Positions 7,656 to 17,355 of a stretch of DNA of 54,904 nt are shown here, piece by piece. The stretch's first letter is position 1; each line of letters begins with the position of its first letter. Source of the stretch: Propionivibrio sp. (GTDB taxonomy: Bacteria; Pseudomonadota; Gammaproteobacteria; Burkholderiales; Rhodocyclaceae); contig NZ_JAPUVO010000095.1 of the NCBI RefSeq assembly GCF_029255185.1, forward strand, positions 1 to 54,904. Direction: 5' to 3'. The translations under genes and the position numbers were made by a program. The notes under the pieces were generated by a model. That model was not told the origin of the DNA. It was given only the letters and a program-made list of their open reading frames with translations, and did not search any database.

Positions 7656-9857
7656 TTGACCTCGAACGATTCGAACCAGATTCCAACAGTCGCCCCAGAA
7701 CCAGCCGGGTTCACTGCCGACTTGCGCGAGGACTTGCTGCATCACGACCCCCTATTGGCCTGCCTGGTTGAGCTGACCCGCTTGCATGGCCGGCCAAGTA
7801 CCCGCGCCGCCCTGTCGGCCGGCCTGCCGCTTGCAGGCGGCTGTTTGACACCTTCCCTGTTCGCCCGCGCGGCAAGCCGTGCCGGGCTGTCAAGCAAGAT
7901 CGTGCGGCGCCCCCTGGACGCTATCGACAGCATTTTATTGCCGGTCATTTTGTTGCTCAAGGGAGATCAGGCCTGTGTGCTACTGGGCTGGAACGAAACC
8001 GCTGGCACTGCGCAACTCCTCTTCCCGGAAACCGGACAGGGTGCAGTAACGCTGTCCCGTGACGAATTGACTGAACGTTATATGGGTATTGCACTGTTTG
8101 CCCGGCCGCGTTTTTCTTTCGACGCGCGTACGCCGCAAGTGACGAAGGTCGTTCAGCGCCACTGGTTCTGGGGCGCTTTGCTCGAGCAATGGCCGGTTTA
8201 TCGCGACGTGGCCGGTGCGGCCTTGCTGATCAACATCTTTGCGCTGGTCATGCCGCTCTTTTCGATGAACGTGTACGATCGCGTCGTTCCCAATAACGCG
8301 ACCGATACGCTCTGGATGCTGGCCTTGGGCGTACTGCTGGTGCTCGGCATGGACTTTATGATGCGCCTGCTACGCGGCCATTTTGTTGACCTGGCCAGTG
8401 CGCGTATCGACGTCAAACTTTCAGCGCTGATCATGGAGCGTGTTCTGGGCATGCGTCTGGAAACGCGTCCGGCGTCGGTCGGTTCCTTCGCCTCGAATCT
8501 TCGCTCGTTTGAATCCGTTCGCGACTTCATTGCGTCGGCCACCGTAACAGCGTTGATCGACTTACCGTTTTCGATCATTTTCCTGCTGGTGATCCTCTGG
8601 ATTTCGTGGCCTCTGGTCCTCATTCCAATCGTCGGACTGGCCATCGGCCTAATCTACGCCTATGTCGTTCAGCACAAGATGCATGAATTGGCCGAGACCA
8701 CCTATCGTGCTTCGGCCCTGCGCAATGCCTCGCTGATCGAGAGCCTGACCGCCCTGGAAACCATCAAGACACAGGGGGCTGAAGGCGTTATTCAGAACAA
8801 GTGGGAGAGCACGACGGCTTTTCTCGCGCGCACCAGTGCTCAGTTGCGCCTGCTGTCGGCAACAGCAACCAACGGCGCAGCGTCTGCGACTCAGGTGGTT
8901 AATGTGATGCTGATTGTTGCCGGCGTTTATCTGATCCAGGATCGCCAGTTGACCATGGGTGGACTGATTGCCATCACCATGCTTGGCGGTCGCGCCATTG
9001 CGCCCTTGGGGCAAGCGGTCGGACTGCTCATGCAGTTCCAGAATGCTCGGATGTCGCTCGAAACGCTCGATAAGCTGATGGCACAGCCGGTTGAACGCCC
9101 TGATGCCTCAGCGTTTATTCATCGGCCAGAGCTTGAAGGCGAGATCGAGTTTCGTAATGTGTCGTTCAATTATCCCGGTCAGGGCGAGGCAGCATTGCAA
9201 AACGTTTCGCTGCGCGTTATGCCGGGAGAACACGTGGTCATCCTGGGACGCACCGGTTCGGGGAAAACGACCCTGCAAAAGCTGATGCTCGGACTGTATC
9301 AACCGACCGACGGCGTCGTACGCATTGACGGCATTGATCTGCGCCAGCTTGACCCGGCCGACTTGCGGCGCAACGTTGGTTTTGTCGGCCAGGATGCCAC
9401 CCTGTTCTATGGCACCTTGCGTGAGAATATTTCCATCGGCGCTACGTATGCCGATGATTCAGCGATTGTGCTGGCGGCCGAAGTGGCGGGCTTGACCCAG
9501 TTCGTCAATCGGCATCCGAAAGGATTCGATATGCTGATCGGCGAGCGCGGCGAGTCGCTGTCGGGTGGCCAGCGCCAGGAAGTTGCGATAGCCCGTGCCG
9601 TGTTGATGGATCCTCCGGTTCTTCTATTCGATGAGCCGACCAGCGCCATGGATTTTTCTACCGAGCACGGCTTCAAGGAGCGTTTGAAACGCTTTGCCGA
9701 ACACAAAACCCTGATCGTTGTTACGCACCGTACCAGCCTCATCGACTTGGCCACCCGGATCATCGTTGTCGATGACGGACGGATCGTTGCCGACGGGCCG
9801 CGAGAGAAAGTGGTTGAGGCCCTGCAATCGGGTCGCATCGGGAGGGCTGCGCAATGA
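7656..9857 (+). CDS. lapB: Type I secretion ABC transporter, permease/ATPase (LapB-like)
   Basis: Inner-membrane exporter that energises secretion of large repeat adhesins. The 733-residue protein has an N-terminal C39-like domain without the catalytic cysteine (about 25-150, starting LLACLVELTRLHGRP), as in HlyB/LapB. A six-helix membrane domain follows (about 170-480). The ATPase has Walker A GRTGSGKTT (about 531), signature LSGGQRQ (about 634) and Walker B VLLFDEPTSAMD (about 656). The start is TTG 7656, supported by GGAGG with 8-nt spacing and the absence of an early in-frame ATG. It overlaps the next gene by ATGA, so the two are translationally coupled. Likely substrate: the adhesin at the left edge, 5 kb away. 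Confidence 0.88.
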   Translation: MTSNDSNQIPTVAPEPAGFTADLREDLLHHDPLLACLVELTRLHGRPSTRAALSAGLPLAGGCLTPSLFARAASRAGLSSKIVRRPLDAIDSILLPVILLLKGDQACVLLGWNETAGTAQLLFPETGQGAVTLSRDELTERYMGIALFARPRFSFDARTPQVTKVVQRHWFWGALLEQWPVYRDVAGAALLINIFALVMPLFSMNVYDRVVPNNATDTLWMLALGVLLVLGMDFMMRLLRGHFVDLASARIDVKLSALIMERVLGMRLETRPASVGSFASNLRSFESVRDFIASATVTALIDLPFSIIFLLVILWISWPLVLIPIVGLAIGLIYAYVVQHKMHELAETTYRASALRNASLIESLTALETIKTQGAEGVIQNKWESTTAFLARTSAQLRLLSATATNGAASATQVVNVMLIVAGVYLIQDRQLTMGGLIAITMLGGRAIAPLGQAVGLLMQFQNARMSLETLDKLMAQPVERPDASAFIHRPELEGEIEFRNVSFNYPGQGEAALQNVSLRVMPGEHVVILGRTGSGKTTLQKLMLGLYQPTDGVVRIDGIDLRQLDPADLRRNVGFVGQDATLFYGTLRENISIGATYADDSAIVLAAEVAGLTQFVNRHPKGFDMLIGERGESLSGGQRQEVAIARAVLMDPPVLLFDEPTSAMDFSTEHGFKERLKRFAEHKTLIVVTHRTSLIDLATRIIVVDDGRIVADGPREKVVEALQSGRIGRAAQ

Positions 9858-11272
9858 ACTTGCGCTTGATTGCAGCAGGGAAGCGGGTTATCGACGGGCT
9901 GGAAGCCCTGCGTTTGCGGATTCAGCCGGGCATTGATGCCTGGCTGGCACGGATGGCGGTTGCCGAGAATGAACGCGAACAACAAGGCTTTACCGCAGAT
10001 ACCGATTACGCCATCTTGCAACAGGAACCGCTACGCGCCAGGATATTGCTCAAGACAATTGCGGTGGCTTTCGTTATCGCTCTGATGTGGTCAGCCGTCA
10101 GCCGGATTGACGAAGTAACGCGTGGCGAGGGCAAGGTCATCCCATCGCGCCAGTTGCAGGTGCTGCAAAGCCTGGATGGCGGAATCGTTTCCGAGATCCT
10201 GGTACACGAGGGTGAAATCGTCCAGCCAGAGCAGATTTTGCTGCGTATTGACCAGACCCGCTTTGTTTCTTCGGTGCGAGAAAGTCAGGTGCAGTACACG
10301 GCACTACTCGCCAAGGCCGCCCGCCTGCGGGCGCTGACTGAAGGTGTCGCATTCGTCATTCCACCTGCGGTTGAGAAGGAAGACCCGAAGACGGTTGATG
10401 AAGAACGCCGCCTCTACGAATCCCGCCGCACCGAGCTGGCGACGACAACGTCAATTGCCCGGCAGCAGTTGACGCAGCGCCAGCAAGAACTGGTTGAAGT
10501 CCGCGCCAAATACGAGCAGGCCGCCAGAGCCTACGATCTGTCAGCCAGGGAGCTCGCGGTGACCAAACCCTTGATTACTTCCGGTGCGGTCTCGGAGGTC
10601 GAACTGCTGCGTCTGGAGCGCGATGTCGGACGTTTCCGCGGCGAGCGTGACATGGCGGCGGCGCAGAGTTCGCGTATTCAGGCATCGATCAACGAAGCTA
10701 GCCACAAGCTTGAGGAAGTCGGCCTGGCCTTTCGCAATGAGTCGGGCAAGGAACTGGCCGATACCATGGCCAAGCTCAATAGCCTGGCTGAGAGCAGCGT
10801 CGGCCTGTCGGACAAGGTCAATCGTTCAGTACTGCGCTCGCCGGTCAAGGGGACGGTCAAGCGTTTGCTGATCAATACCGTCGGCGGGGTGGTGCAACCG
10901 GGCAAGGACGTTGTTGAAGTCGTGCCGCTGGAAGATAACCTTCTGCTCGAAGCACGCGTACAACCGCGCGACATCGCCTTTCTGCGTCCCGGCCAGAAGG
11001 CGGTGGTCAAATTCACGGCCTACGATTTTTCAATCTACGGCGGACTGGAGGGCAGACTCGAACATATCGGCGCCGACTCGGTCGTCGATGAGAAAGGCAA
11101 CGCTTTTTACACCGTGCGGGTACGCACCAACCAATCCACGCTCGGCAATAACTTGCCGGTGATCCCGGGAATGGTCGCCGAAGTGGATATCATCACCGGT
11201 GAAAAGAGCGTCCTGTCGTATCTGCTTAAACCGGTGCTGCGTGCCAAGGCACGCGCATTTTCCGAGCGTTGA
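9854..11272 (+). CDS. lapC: Type I secretion membrane fusion protein (LapC/HlyD-like)
   Basis: Periplasmic adaptor joining the ABC exporter to an outer-membrane TolC-type channel. The 472-residue protein has a cytoplasmic N-terminus, one transmembrane helix (about 63-82), a lipoyl-type half motif (VIPSRQLQVLQSLDGGIV), long coiled-coil segments rich in Q, E, R and A (about 150-330), the second half motif SPVKGTVKRLL, and a C-terminal beta-barrel region ending VLSYLLKPVLRAKARAFSER, typical of HlyD proteins. It is coupled to lapB by ATGA overlap and to the next gene by TGATG overlap. No outer-membrane TolC-like gene is in this operon. Confidence 0.9.
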   Translation: MNLRLIAAGKRVIDGLEALRLRIQPGIDAWLARMAVAENEREQQGFTADTDYAILQQEPLRARILLKTIAVAFVIALMWSAVSRIDEVTRGEGKVIPSRQLQVLQSLDGGIVSEILVHEGEIVQPEQILLRIDQTRFVSSVRESQVQYTALLAKAARLRALTEGVAFVIPPAVEKEDPKTVDEERRLYESRRTELATTTSIARQQLTQRQQELVEVRAKYEQAARAYDLSARELAVTKPLITSGAVSEVELLRLERDVGRFRGERDMAAAQSSRIQASINEASHKLEEVGLAFRNESGKELADTMAKLNSLAESSVGLSDKVNRSVLRSPVKGTVKRLLINTVGGVVQPGKDVVEVVPLEDNLLLEARVQPRDIAFLRPGQKAVVKFTAYDFSIYGGLEGRLEHIGADSVVDEKGNAFYTVRVRTNQSTLGNNLPVIPGMVAEVDIITGEKSVLSYLLKPVLRAKARAFSER

Positions 11273-11886
11273 TGGTGCAACAGATTTTTCTGTCCATTGA
11301 TGCGCGTCCACGCGATAGCTGGCGTGAAGCCTTTCCAAAGTTGATCGCTGGCCGACTGGGCGCGCTTCCAGCCGGTGATGCTCTGGTCTGGGCCCTGTTG
11401 CCAGCGGGGCAAGTTGTAGAAACCCTGGTGACCAATTTGCGCAAAAGTCTCGTCGGGCGTTCGCTGGTGCTGCTCGCCGATGAACCCTCTGAAAATGACG
11501 CCATGGCGGCGCTGGCCGCCGGCGCCGCCGGCTATTGCAACGGCCATGCAGCGCCACAGGTGTTGCGACAGGTCGCCATGGTGGTCGAGAACGGCGGAAT
11601 ATGGGTCGGCCAAGGCCTCATGCAGCGCTTGCTGGCCGCAACGTCCCGTTTGCTTCCGGCACCGGAGCTTGAGGATTCCTCCTGGCGCCGCACCCTGACG
11701 GCACGTGAGCAGGAAGCGGCATCCCTGCTGGCCAAGGGTGCCAGCAACAAGGAAATCGCCCGTCAGCTTGATATCACTGAACGTACCGTCAAATCCCACG
11801 TCAGTGCCATGCTCGACAAGCTTGGTGTCCGCGATCGTCTTCAGCTCTCGCTAATCATCAACGGCATCGGGAAACAACTGCCGTGA
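11272..11886 (+). CDS. LuxR/FixJ-family regulator with a degenerate receiver-like domain
   Basis: DNA-binding protein of 204 residues. The C-terminus (about 140-200) is a clear LuxR-type helix-turn-helix: [47 protein letters not shown]. The N-terminal 125 residues fold like a response-regulator receiver by pattern ([33 protein letters not shown]), but the usual DxxMP phospho-acceptor motif is not visible, so phosphorylation is doubtful. Start ATG 11272 overlaps the lapC stop (TGATG); an in-frame TTG at 11269 is less likely. As the third gene of the secretion operon it probably regulates adhesin production or export. That role is inferred from context. Confidence 0.78.
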   Translation: MVQQIFLSIDARPRDSWREAFPKLIAGRLGALPAGDALVWALLPAGQVVETLVTNLRKSLVGRSLVLLADEPSENDAMAALAAGAAGYCNGHAAPQVLRQVAMVVENGGIWVGQGLMQRLLAATSRLLPAPELEDSSWRRTLTAREQEAASLLAKGASNKEIARQLDITERTVKSHVSAMLDKLGVRDRLQLSLIINGIGKQLP

Positions 11887-11929
11887 ATCCCCGCCAACCC
11901 GGCCCGGACGAATTTTTACAAAGATCGCC

Positions 11930-12742
11930 ATGCTGATTCATCCGCAATTTGACCCCATCGCTATTTCACTTGGCCCGCTGGCCGTCCGCTGGTATGGCCT
12001 GATGTATCTGGCGGCCTTTCTCCAGTTCTGGTGGCTCGGCAAGCAGCGTATAGAAACTCAGCCACAACTTGCGCGAAGCGGCTGGACCATCACGCAACTC
12101 GACGATCTGCTGTTCTACGGGGTGCTCGGCGTCATTCTCGGTGGTCGATTGGGGCAGGTGCTGTTCTACGAACCCGGCTACTATTTTTCACATCCCCTTG
12201 AAATTCTCGCGGTATGGAAGGGGGGCATGGCCTTTCACGGGGGCTTTCTCGGCGTGCTGGTCAGCATGGGTTTGTACGCCCGCAAGACCCGGCGCACCTG
12301 GCTGGACATTACCGACTTCATCGCGCCGCTGGTGCCACTGGGCCTGGCCGCCGGCCGCATCGGCAACTTCATCAACGGCGAATTGTGGGGACGCGTCTGC
12401 GACCCGGCCTTGCCCTGGGCGATGGTCTTTCCCCAGGTTGACAACTTGCCGCGTCATCCGTCGCAGTTATATCAGGCAGGTCTGGAGGGCGTGCTGCTGT
12501 TTGTTATTCTGTGGCTTTTCTCGCGTGGCGCTCGACCACGTGGCGCCGTCTCCGGCGCCTTCCTTGTCGGCTATGGCTGCCTGCGCTTTGTAGCCGAGTT
12601 TTTTCGCACCCCGGACGATGGCATCTTTGGCCTATCGGAGGTCATCAGCATGGGGCAGTGGCTGTCACTGCCAATGATCCTACTCGGTGTCGCCATGCTC
12701 GTCTGGTCATTCTTCGCTCAGCAACGGCGTTTTATTGGATAA
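11930..12742 (+). CDS. lgt: Prolipoprotein diacylglyceryl transferase
   Basis: Integral membrane enzyme transferring diacylglycerol from phosphatidylglycerol to the lipobox cysteine of prolipoproteins. The 270-residue protein has about seven hydrophobic segments and family motifs: [15 protein letters not shown] near the N-terminus, [21 protein letters not shown] with the essential His, the Lgt signature [14 protein letters not shown], and [12 protein letters not shown]. It starts at ATG 11930, 43 bp after the LuxR gene, and may be transcribed with or after the secretion operon. No recognisable terminator separates them. Confidence 0.96.
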   Translation: MLIHPQFDPIAISLGPLAVRWYGLMYLAAFLQFWWLGKQRIETQPQLARSGWTITQLDDLLFYGVLGVILGGRLGQVLFYEPGYYFSHPLEILAVWKGGMAFHGGFLGVLVSMGLYARKTRRTWLDITDFIAPLVPLGLAAGRIGNFINGELWGRVCDPALPWAMVFPQVDNLPRHPSQLYQAGLEGVLLFVILWLFSRGARPRGAVSGAFLVGYGCLRFVAEFFRTPDDGIFGLSEVISMGQWLSLPMILLGVAMLVWSFFAQQRRFIG

Positions 12743-12780
12743 AATCATCAATTGGCTCATCGCCATTAAAGGGAAATACA

Positions 12781-13209
12781 ATGAACTTGTCACACATTGA
12801 ACATATCGGCATCGCCGTCAAAAGTCTGGACGAAGCCATCCCGTTCTGGGAAAAGCAGCTTGGCCTGAAGTGCTATGCCATTGAAGAAGTCAAAGAGCAA
12901 AAGGTGAGGACGGCTTTTTTCAAAATCGGACAATCCAAAATTGAGTTGCTCGAGTCGACCGATCCGGATGGCCCGATCGGAAAATTCATCGAGAAAAAAG
13001 GCGAAGGCATTCAGCATTTGGCCATCGCGGTTGAAGGTCTTCAAGCCAACCTGACCGAACTGGAAGGGAAAGGCGTGCAATTGATCGACAAATCTCCACG
13101 CCAGGGCGCAGACGGCTTGGATATTGCCTTCCTGCACCCGAAATCAACGCACGGCGTGTTACTTGAATTGTGTGAAGATCCAAAAATCAATCCCGAACCG
13201 AACCGTTAA
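12781..13209 (+). CDS. mce: Methylmalonyl-CoA epimerase (VOC family)
   Basis: Interconverts (S)- and (R)-methylmalonyl-CoA in propionate / methylmalonyl-CoA metabolism. The 142-residue protein has two glyoxalase-type modules with predicted metal ligands in EHIGIAV (His9 region), the IELLE segment, QHLAIAVEG and LLELCED. Motifs such as [16 protein letters not shown] and [12 protein letters not shown] are typical of bacterial epimerases. An in-frame extension upstream to 12511 overlaps lgt and is not real; ATG 12781 fits the family N-terminus ([13 protein letters not shown]). The coenzyme-B12-dependent mutase expected in the same pathway is not in the window, but cobalamin uptake genes are. Confidence 0.93.
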   Translation: MNLSHIEHIGIAVKSLDEAIPFWEKQLGLKCYAIEEVKEQKVRTAFFKIGQSKIELLESTDPDGPIGKFIEKKGEGIQHLAIAVEGLQANLTELEGKGVQLIDKSPRQGADGLDIAFLHPKSTHGVLLELCEDPKINPEPNR

Positions 13210-13245
13210 ATGGATGGCGGCTTCAACTCTTGAGTGGAATCGTCG

Positions 13246-14856
13246 ATGACCTGGTTTGCATTGCCGGAAACACAATCTGATAGCACGGCGGCATTCCTCG
13301 ACTCCGGCAGCGCGGCACGTTGGCTTGCCGAGCAACCGCAAGCCAACGTGTCAGCGATGCTGGCCGGTTTGGTCACGCAGATTCAGGCTTTTAACGTATA
13401 TAACGTGGCGCCGCGCGAGCGCCTCAAAACTCTTGAAGTACTGCGCAAGGCTCTCTTTGCCGTCAGCGGTGAAAGTCAGCGCCGCTACGAACACAAGGCC
13501 CTGCCGCTCCTGCCCGCTGAGTACGCGACCTTCGACAGCGTGCGTCAACTGTGGCGTGCAACTACGGTGGCCTACCTGCATTGCCTGCACGCCTGCCTTG
13601 ATCGTGACCCATCGATCACAGCGCACAGCGCCAAGGTGACGCACCGCGTACTGTCCTGTCTGCGCATGGAGCAACTGAACTGCTACGTCGCAGGAACAGA
13701 GCTCGATGGCGATTTCTGGCACATCCTGCATTCGGTGTTTGCCGCCGCCGAAAAACTGGGCGTCACGCGACAGCCAATTGAAGACCACCTGCTCAAAGAA
13801 ACCTTCGAATCAACGGTTAGCGGCCAATATTGCATGGTGCTGATGCTACATCTGGCGCGCCCTGCTGGCCTTTCGCGCGGACAGTTCGCCGCCGTCACCC
13901 GCTGGCTCGCGCGCTGGCGCGAACAAGCGAAGATACTCAACGCGCCAGAGGCGAACCCGAAGTCCTGCTGCCTGGCTCTCGATCTGTCGTCCGATCAGCC
14001 CATCCTGGACCCGCTCCGGGTCGCCAGCGTCGGGCGCTGGCTTTGGCTCGACGGGGTGCTGCGCAAGATGCGCGAACGGCTCGAACTGTTGACCCGTGGC
14101 GCATCCCCGGAAAGTCTCAAACTCGGCAGCGTACTTTCGAGCGAGGAGTGCGTGGCGCTACTCAATGCACTTTCCGCACATCTGATGCATCCACAACGGG
14201 CCACTACGCAGATGCCCGGGCAACCTTTGTCGATCGTCATTGCCATAGGGCTGGAGAACAGTTATCGAATGCTCGGCGGGAGCCGGCTGAAGGATGAAGT
14301 GGCGGCCCCCACGTCGTCGTTTGCCAGTCAGCTCGTTGTCGAGCAGATTGCCGTATTCGGCCATGTCGTTCACGAAACGGACGCCAGCAGTGAGAGCGCT
14401 GCCGAGATCTGGCGGGTCGTGGCTCAGGATGCGGGCGAACTGCAACTGATCCGCCCGACCGAAAACGTCGATACTCGACTGACATTAGAAAGCCTGCTCG
14501 CCATTCGCCTGCCAGCGCATGCAGATTACCTCCTGGCGACGGTAAGCAGTCTGTATATGCGTCGTGACGGCCACCTGTGCATCACGGCTAGCCTGCTTTT
14601 CGGGAAACCGGCGCCGCTCCTTGCCGAGGTGCGCGAGAAACCCGCCGGGAAACTAAGCCGTCATCCGGCACTGTTGTTGACGGTGGAAAATGACGCGAGT
14701 CCGCCACAGTTGTTCATACCGGCGGGTGTGCCTGGCCGCTCACTGTCCATCCGCTTTTACGATGCCCGGGGGCAACTCTTGTCAGCACTGAGTCTGTTGG
14801 AGTGCCTCGCTTACGGCGACGACAGTGAACACTGGACTATTGCCGTCAACCGCTAG
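13246..14856 (+). CDS. Conserved protein of unknown function, 536 aa
   Basis: I do not recognise this family with confidence. The product is soluble, without a signal peptide or membrane segment. The N-terminal half is helical and rich in Leu, Ala and His (AFNVYNVAPRERLKTLEVLR; a Cys/His-rich patch TTVAYLHCLHACLD near residue 110). The C-terminal 200 residues look beta-rich, ending with PPQLFIPAGVPGRSLSIRFYD, and could be a PilZ-like barrel, but the RxxxR signature is not evident. ATG 13246 is preferred over GTG 13234 because GAGTGG lies 8 nt before it. It is co-directional with mce upstream and cutA downstream. Uninterrupted length and neighbour-like codon use argue that it is a real gene. 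Confidence 0.7.
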   Translation: MTWFALPETQSDSTAAFLDSGSAARWLAEQPQANVSAMLAGLVTQIQAFNVYNVAPRERLKTLEVLRKALFAVSGESQRRYEHKALPLLPAEYATFDSVRQLWRATTVAYLHCLHACLDRDPSITAHSAKVTHRVLSCLRMEQLNCYVAGTELDGDFWHILHSVFAAAEKLGVTRQPIEDHLLKETFESTVSGQYCMVLMLHLARPAGLSRGQFAAVTRWLARWREQAKILNAPEANPKSCCLALDLSSDQPILDPLRVASVGRWLWLDGVLRKMRERLELLTRGASPESLKLGSVLSSEECVALLNALSAHLMHPQRATTQMPGQPLSIVIAIGLENSYRMLGGSRLKDEVAAPTSSFASQLVVEQIAVFGHVVHETDASSESAAEIWRVVAQDAGELQLIRPTENVDTRLTLESLLAIRLPAHADYLLATVSSLYMRRDGHLCITASLLFGKPAPLLAEVREKPAGKLSRHPALLLTVENDASPPQLFIPAGVPGRSLSIRFYDARGQLLSALSLLECLAYGDDSEHWTIAVNR

Positions 14857-14908
14857 CCAGTTTGACGTTTTCTGCTCGCCCGATACGCGATCAGGGTAAA
14901 ATCCCGGC

Positions 14909-15244
14909 ATGAAGATGCTGCTTGTACTGACCAATCTGCCGGATCGGGCAACCGCAGAAACCCTGGCGGCAGCGCTTGTCGAAAACCGGCTCGCTGCCTG
15001 CGTCAACATCCTGCCACCATGCCAATCGGTCTATCAGTGGAAGGGCGCCGTCGAGACGGCTGACGAGGTGCCACTGCTCATCAAGACGACCGAAGCGCGC
15101 TATGCGGCAATCGAGGACGCAATCCGCGCACGGCATCCGTATGAAACGCCAGAAATCATCGCCGTACCTGTCGTCTGCGGCCTGCCCAGCTATCTTGGCT
15201 GGGTGGCGGCAGAAACCCAGATCGACCACTGGCCCTCGTCATGA
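14909..15244 (+). CDS. cutA: CutA1 divalent cation tolerance protein
   Basis: Small trimeric cytoplasmic protein linked to copper/divalent metal tolerance; the exact role is unsettled. The 111-residue sequence has the family landmarks NLPDRATAETLAAALVENRLAACVNI, a YQWKG motif, EVPLLIKTT and HPYETPEIIAVPV. The stop TGA (15242-15244) overlaps the dsbD start ATG (15241), the cutA-dsbD order found in many proteobacteria, and indicates translational coupling. Confidence 0.94.
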   Translation: MKMLLVLTNLPDRATAETLAAALVENRLAACVNILPPCQSVYQWKGAVETADEVPLLIKTTEARYAAIEDAIRARHPYETPEIIAVPVVCGLPSYLGWVAAETQIDHWPSS

Positions 15245-17007
15245 TGCGCCAGTCCTTCCGTTGGCTGGCCCTTGCTCTGATACTGCTTGGCTCCGCTGTT
15301 AATGCCGAGGATTTGCTGCATCCCTCGATGGCGTTCAGACCTTCTGCCAGACCGCTTGACGGTCAGACGATCGAGGTCCGTTTCGAGATTGCCAAGGGCT
15401 ACTATCTTTATCGCAACAAGTTTCGTTTTTCCGCCGAGCCGGCTGGCGTGCAATCGGGACCACCCACCTTGCCGAAGGGCAAGGAAAAAGTGGATGAGAC
15501 TTTCGGTAAGGTCGAGGTCTATTACGGGGAAGTCCTGATTCACCTGCCGGTCGTGCGTAACAGTTCAGGCCCGCTGCCGCTGACCTTGAACATTAGCTCG
15601 CAGGGTTGCGCCGACGCGGGGGTCTGTTATCCACCGCAAAAACAGTCGCTTGGGCTTGAACTGCCAGACCCCTCCGCAGCGCCGGTGACTGTGACTGCGT
15701 CCGGCGGCAACGAATCTGGCCGCATCGCGCAACTACTGAAAAATGCCGAACTGTGGCTGGTGATTCTGAGTTTTTTCGGTTTCGGCCTGCTGCTCGCGCT
15801 GACGCCCTGCGTTTTCCCAATGCTGCCCATTCTCTCCGGCATCATCGTCGGCGCCGGCCGTGACGGCCACGGCGTATCGCATGCACGCGGCTTTGCGCTC
15901 TCGCTGGCCTATGTCCTTGGCATGGCGATTACCTACGCGGCGGCTGGCGTCGCCGCCGGACTGACCGGAACGCTGCTCTCGTCCACCCTGCAAAACCCCT
16001 GGGTGCTTGGCAGCTTCGCGCTGATTTTCATCGTGCTGTCCTTGTCCATGTTCGGTTTCTACGAACTGCAGTTGCCGACGTTTCTGCAAAGCAAAGTGTC
16101 GGAAGAGGCGGCTCACCTCAAGGGCGGTTCGCTGCCGGGCGTCGCCGCCATGGGGGCGCTCTCGGCAATCATCGTCGGCCCTTGTGTCGCTGCCCCGCTG
16201 GCCGGTGCCCTGCTCTACATCGGACAAAGCGGCAATGCACTGCTCGGCGGCATGGCCCTGTTCTTCATGGCGCTCGGTATGGGGATGCCGCTGCTGGCTA
16301 TCGGCCTCTCGGCCGGAACGCTGCTACCCAAATCCGGTCCGTGGATGATGGCCGTCAAGAAGGTTTTCGGCGTCATCCTGCTGGCCACGGCGCTGGGAAT
16401 CGTCGCACCGGTCATTCCGGTTGGCGTTGAAATGGCGGCCTGGGCATTGCTGCTGATCGTTCCGGCGATCTTTCTGCATGCCGTCGATCCACTGCCGGCG
16501 CACGCCAGGAGTGGCCAGCGTTTCTGGAAAGGCATCGGGATGGTCATGCTGATTGCCGGCGCGGCGATGCTGGTCGGCGCCCTCTCCGGCGCCCGTGACC
16601 CCTGGCAGCCGCTTTCCGGATTGCGTAGCGGCAATTCGCCGAGCGAAAGCCGGCGCCTGCCTTTCGAGCGCATCCGTTCACTCGCCGAACTCGATTCGCG
16701 CATCAAGGCGTCAGGCAAACCCGTGATGCTCGATTTCTACGCCGACTGGTGCGTGTCGTGCAAGGAGATGGAGCGCTATACCTTCTCCGACGCCCGTGTG
16801 CAGCAGAAACTGGTCGGCTGGACCTTACTACAGGCCGATGTCACCGCCAACTCGGATGAGGACAAAGCGCTGTTAGCGCGCTTCAAGCTGTTCGGCCCAC
16901 CCAGCATCATCTTCTTTGACGCGCAAGGGCGGGAAAGCGAGGCCGTTCGCGTAACCGGCTTCCAGAACAGCGAGGTGTTTTTGGCAACGCTTTCACGCCT
17001 GAACTGA
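15241..17007 (+). CDS. dsbD: Thiol:disulfide interchange protein DsbD
   Basis: Carries reducing power from cytoplasmic thioredoxin across the inner membrane to periplasmic DsbC, CcmG and similar partners. The 588-residue protein contains a signal peptide (about 1-22), the periplasmic alpha domain with its Cys pair (CADAGVCYPP), an eight-helix beta domain with redox Cys in TPCVFPMLPIL and GPCVAAPLAGAL, and a C-terminal thioredoxin-like gamma domain with DWCVSCKEME. All six redox cysteines are present. It also supports cytochrome c maturation, which matters for the multiheme cytochromes at 5.8-7.4 kb. Overlap with cutA indicates a two-gene operon; ATG 15244 is an equally possible start. Confidence 0.95.
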   Translation: MMRQSFRWLALALILLGSAVNAEDLLHPSMAFRPSARPLDGQTIEVRFEIAKGYYLYRNKFRFSAEPAGVQSGPPTLPKGKEKVDETFGKVEVYYGEVLIHLPVVRNSSGPLPLTLNISSQGCADAGVCYPPQKQSLGLELPDPSAAPVTVTASGGNESGRIAQLLKNAELWLVILSFFGFGLLLALTPCVFPMLPILSGIIVGAGRDGHGVSHARGFALSLAYVLGMAITYAAAGVAAGLTGTLLSSTLQNPWVLGSFALIFIVLSLSMFGFYELQLPTFLQSKVSEEAAHLKGGSLPGVAAMGALSAIIVGPCVAAPLAGALLYIGQSGNALLGGMALFFMALGMGMPLLAIGLSAGTLLPKSGPWMMAVKKVFGVILLATALGIVAPVIPVGVEMAAWALLLIVPAIFLHAVDPLPAHARSGQRFWKGIGMVMLIAGAAMLVGALSGARDPWQPLSGLRSGNSPSESRRLPFERIRSLAELDSRIKASGKPVMLDFYADWCVSCKEMERYTFSDARVQQKLVGWTLLQADVTANSDEDKALLARFKLFGPPSIIFFDAQGRESEAVRVTGFQNSEVFLATLSRLN

Positions 17008-17031
17008 TCGGCCCAAGCACCGCGGCATTCC

Positions 17032-17292
17032 TCAGCGGGCGGCCACGGACGCGGCAACACCCGTAGTCAGAAAACCGAGCATCGCCTGCGCGTGCTCGGC
17101 CGCTTCCCGCCCGAGGCTGGTCAAGTATCCGCCGTCAGCCTGTGTAATCAGCCCCTTGGCGTGTAGGCGGGCAACCGCATGAATCACCTGGGCATCGGCC
17201 GTCTTGTGCACCTTGATGCCGTTCTGACCACTTTCCAGATCAAAACGGATCAGGGTATTGAGTTCATCGACCAGGTCGGAGGTGTAGGGCAT
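17032..17292 (-). CDS. TIGR02647 family small protein
   Basis: Conserved 86-residue cytoplasmic protein of unknown function. It begins MPYTSDLVDELNTLIRFDL and has KGLITQADGGYLTSLGREAAEHAQ, characteristic of the TIGR02647 family and resembling a small winged-helix. It converges with dsbD (stop codons about 25 bp apart) and lies 63 bp downstream of selO on the same strand. Confidence 0.8.
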   Translation of the reverse strand: MPYTSDLVDELNTLIRFDLESGQNGIKVHKTADAQVIHAVARLHAKGLITQADGGYLTSLGREAAEHAQAMLGFLTTGVAASVAAR

Positions 17293-17355
17293 GTCTGTTC
17301 CTTAAGGCGCAAAGCCCCATTCTACAAGCTTCTGCACGTGATTTTTTGTGCATTG

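Noticed and set aside
12511-12780. N-terminal extension of methylmalonyl-CoA epimerase overlapping lgt
   Set aside because: It lies in another frame of lgt. The family N-terminus begins at ATG 12781.
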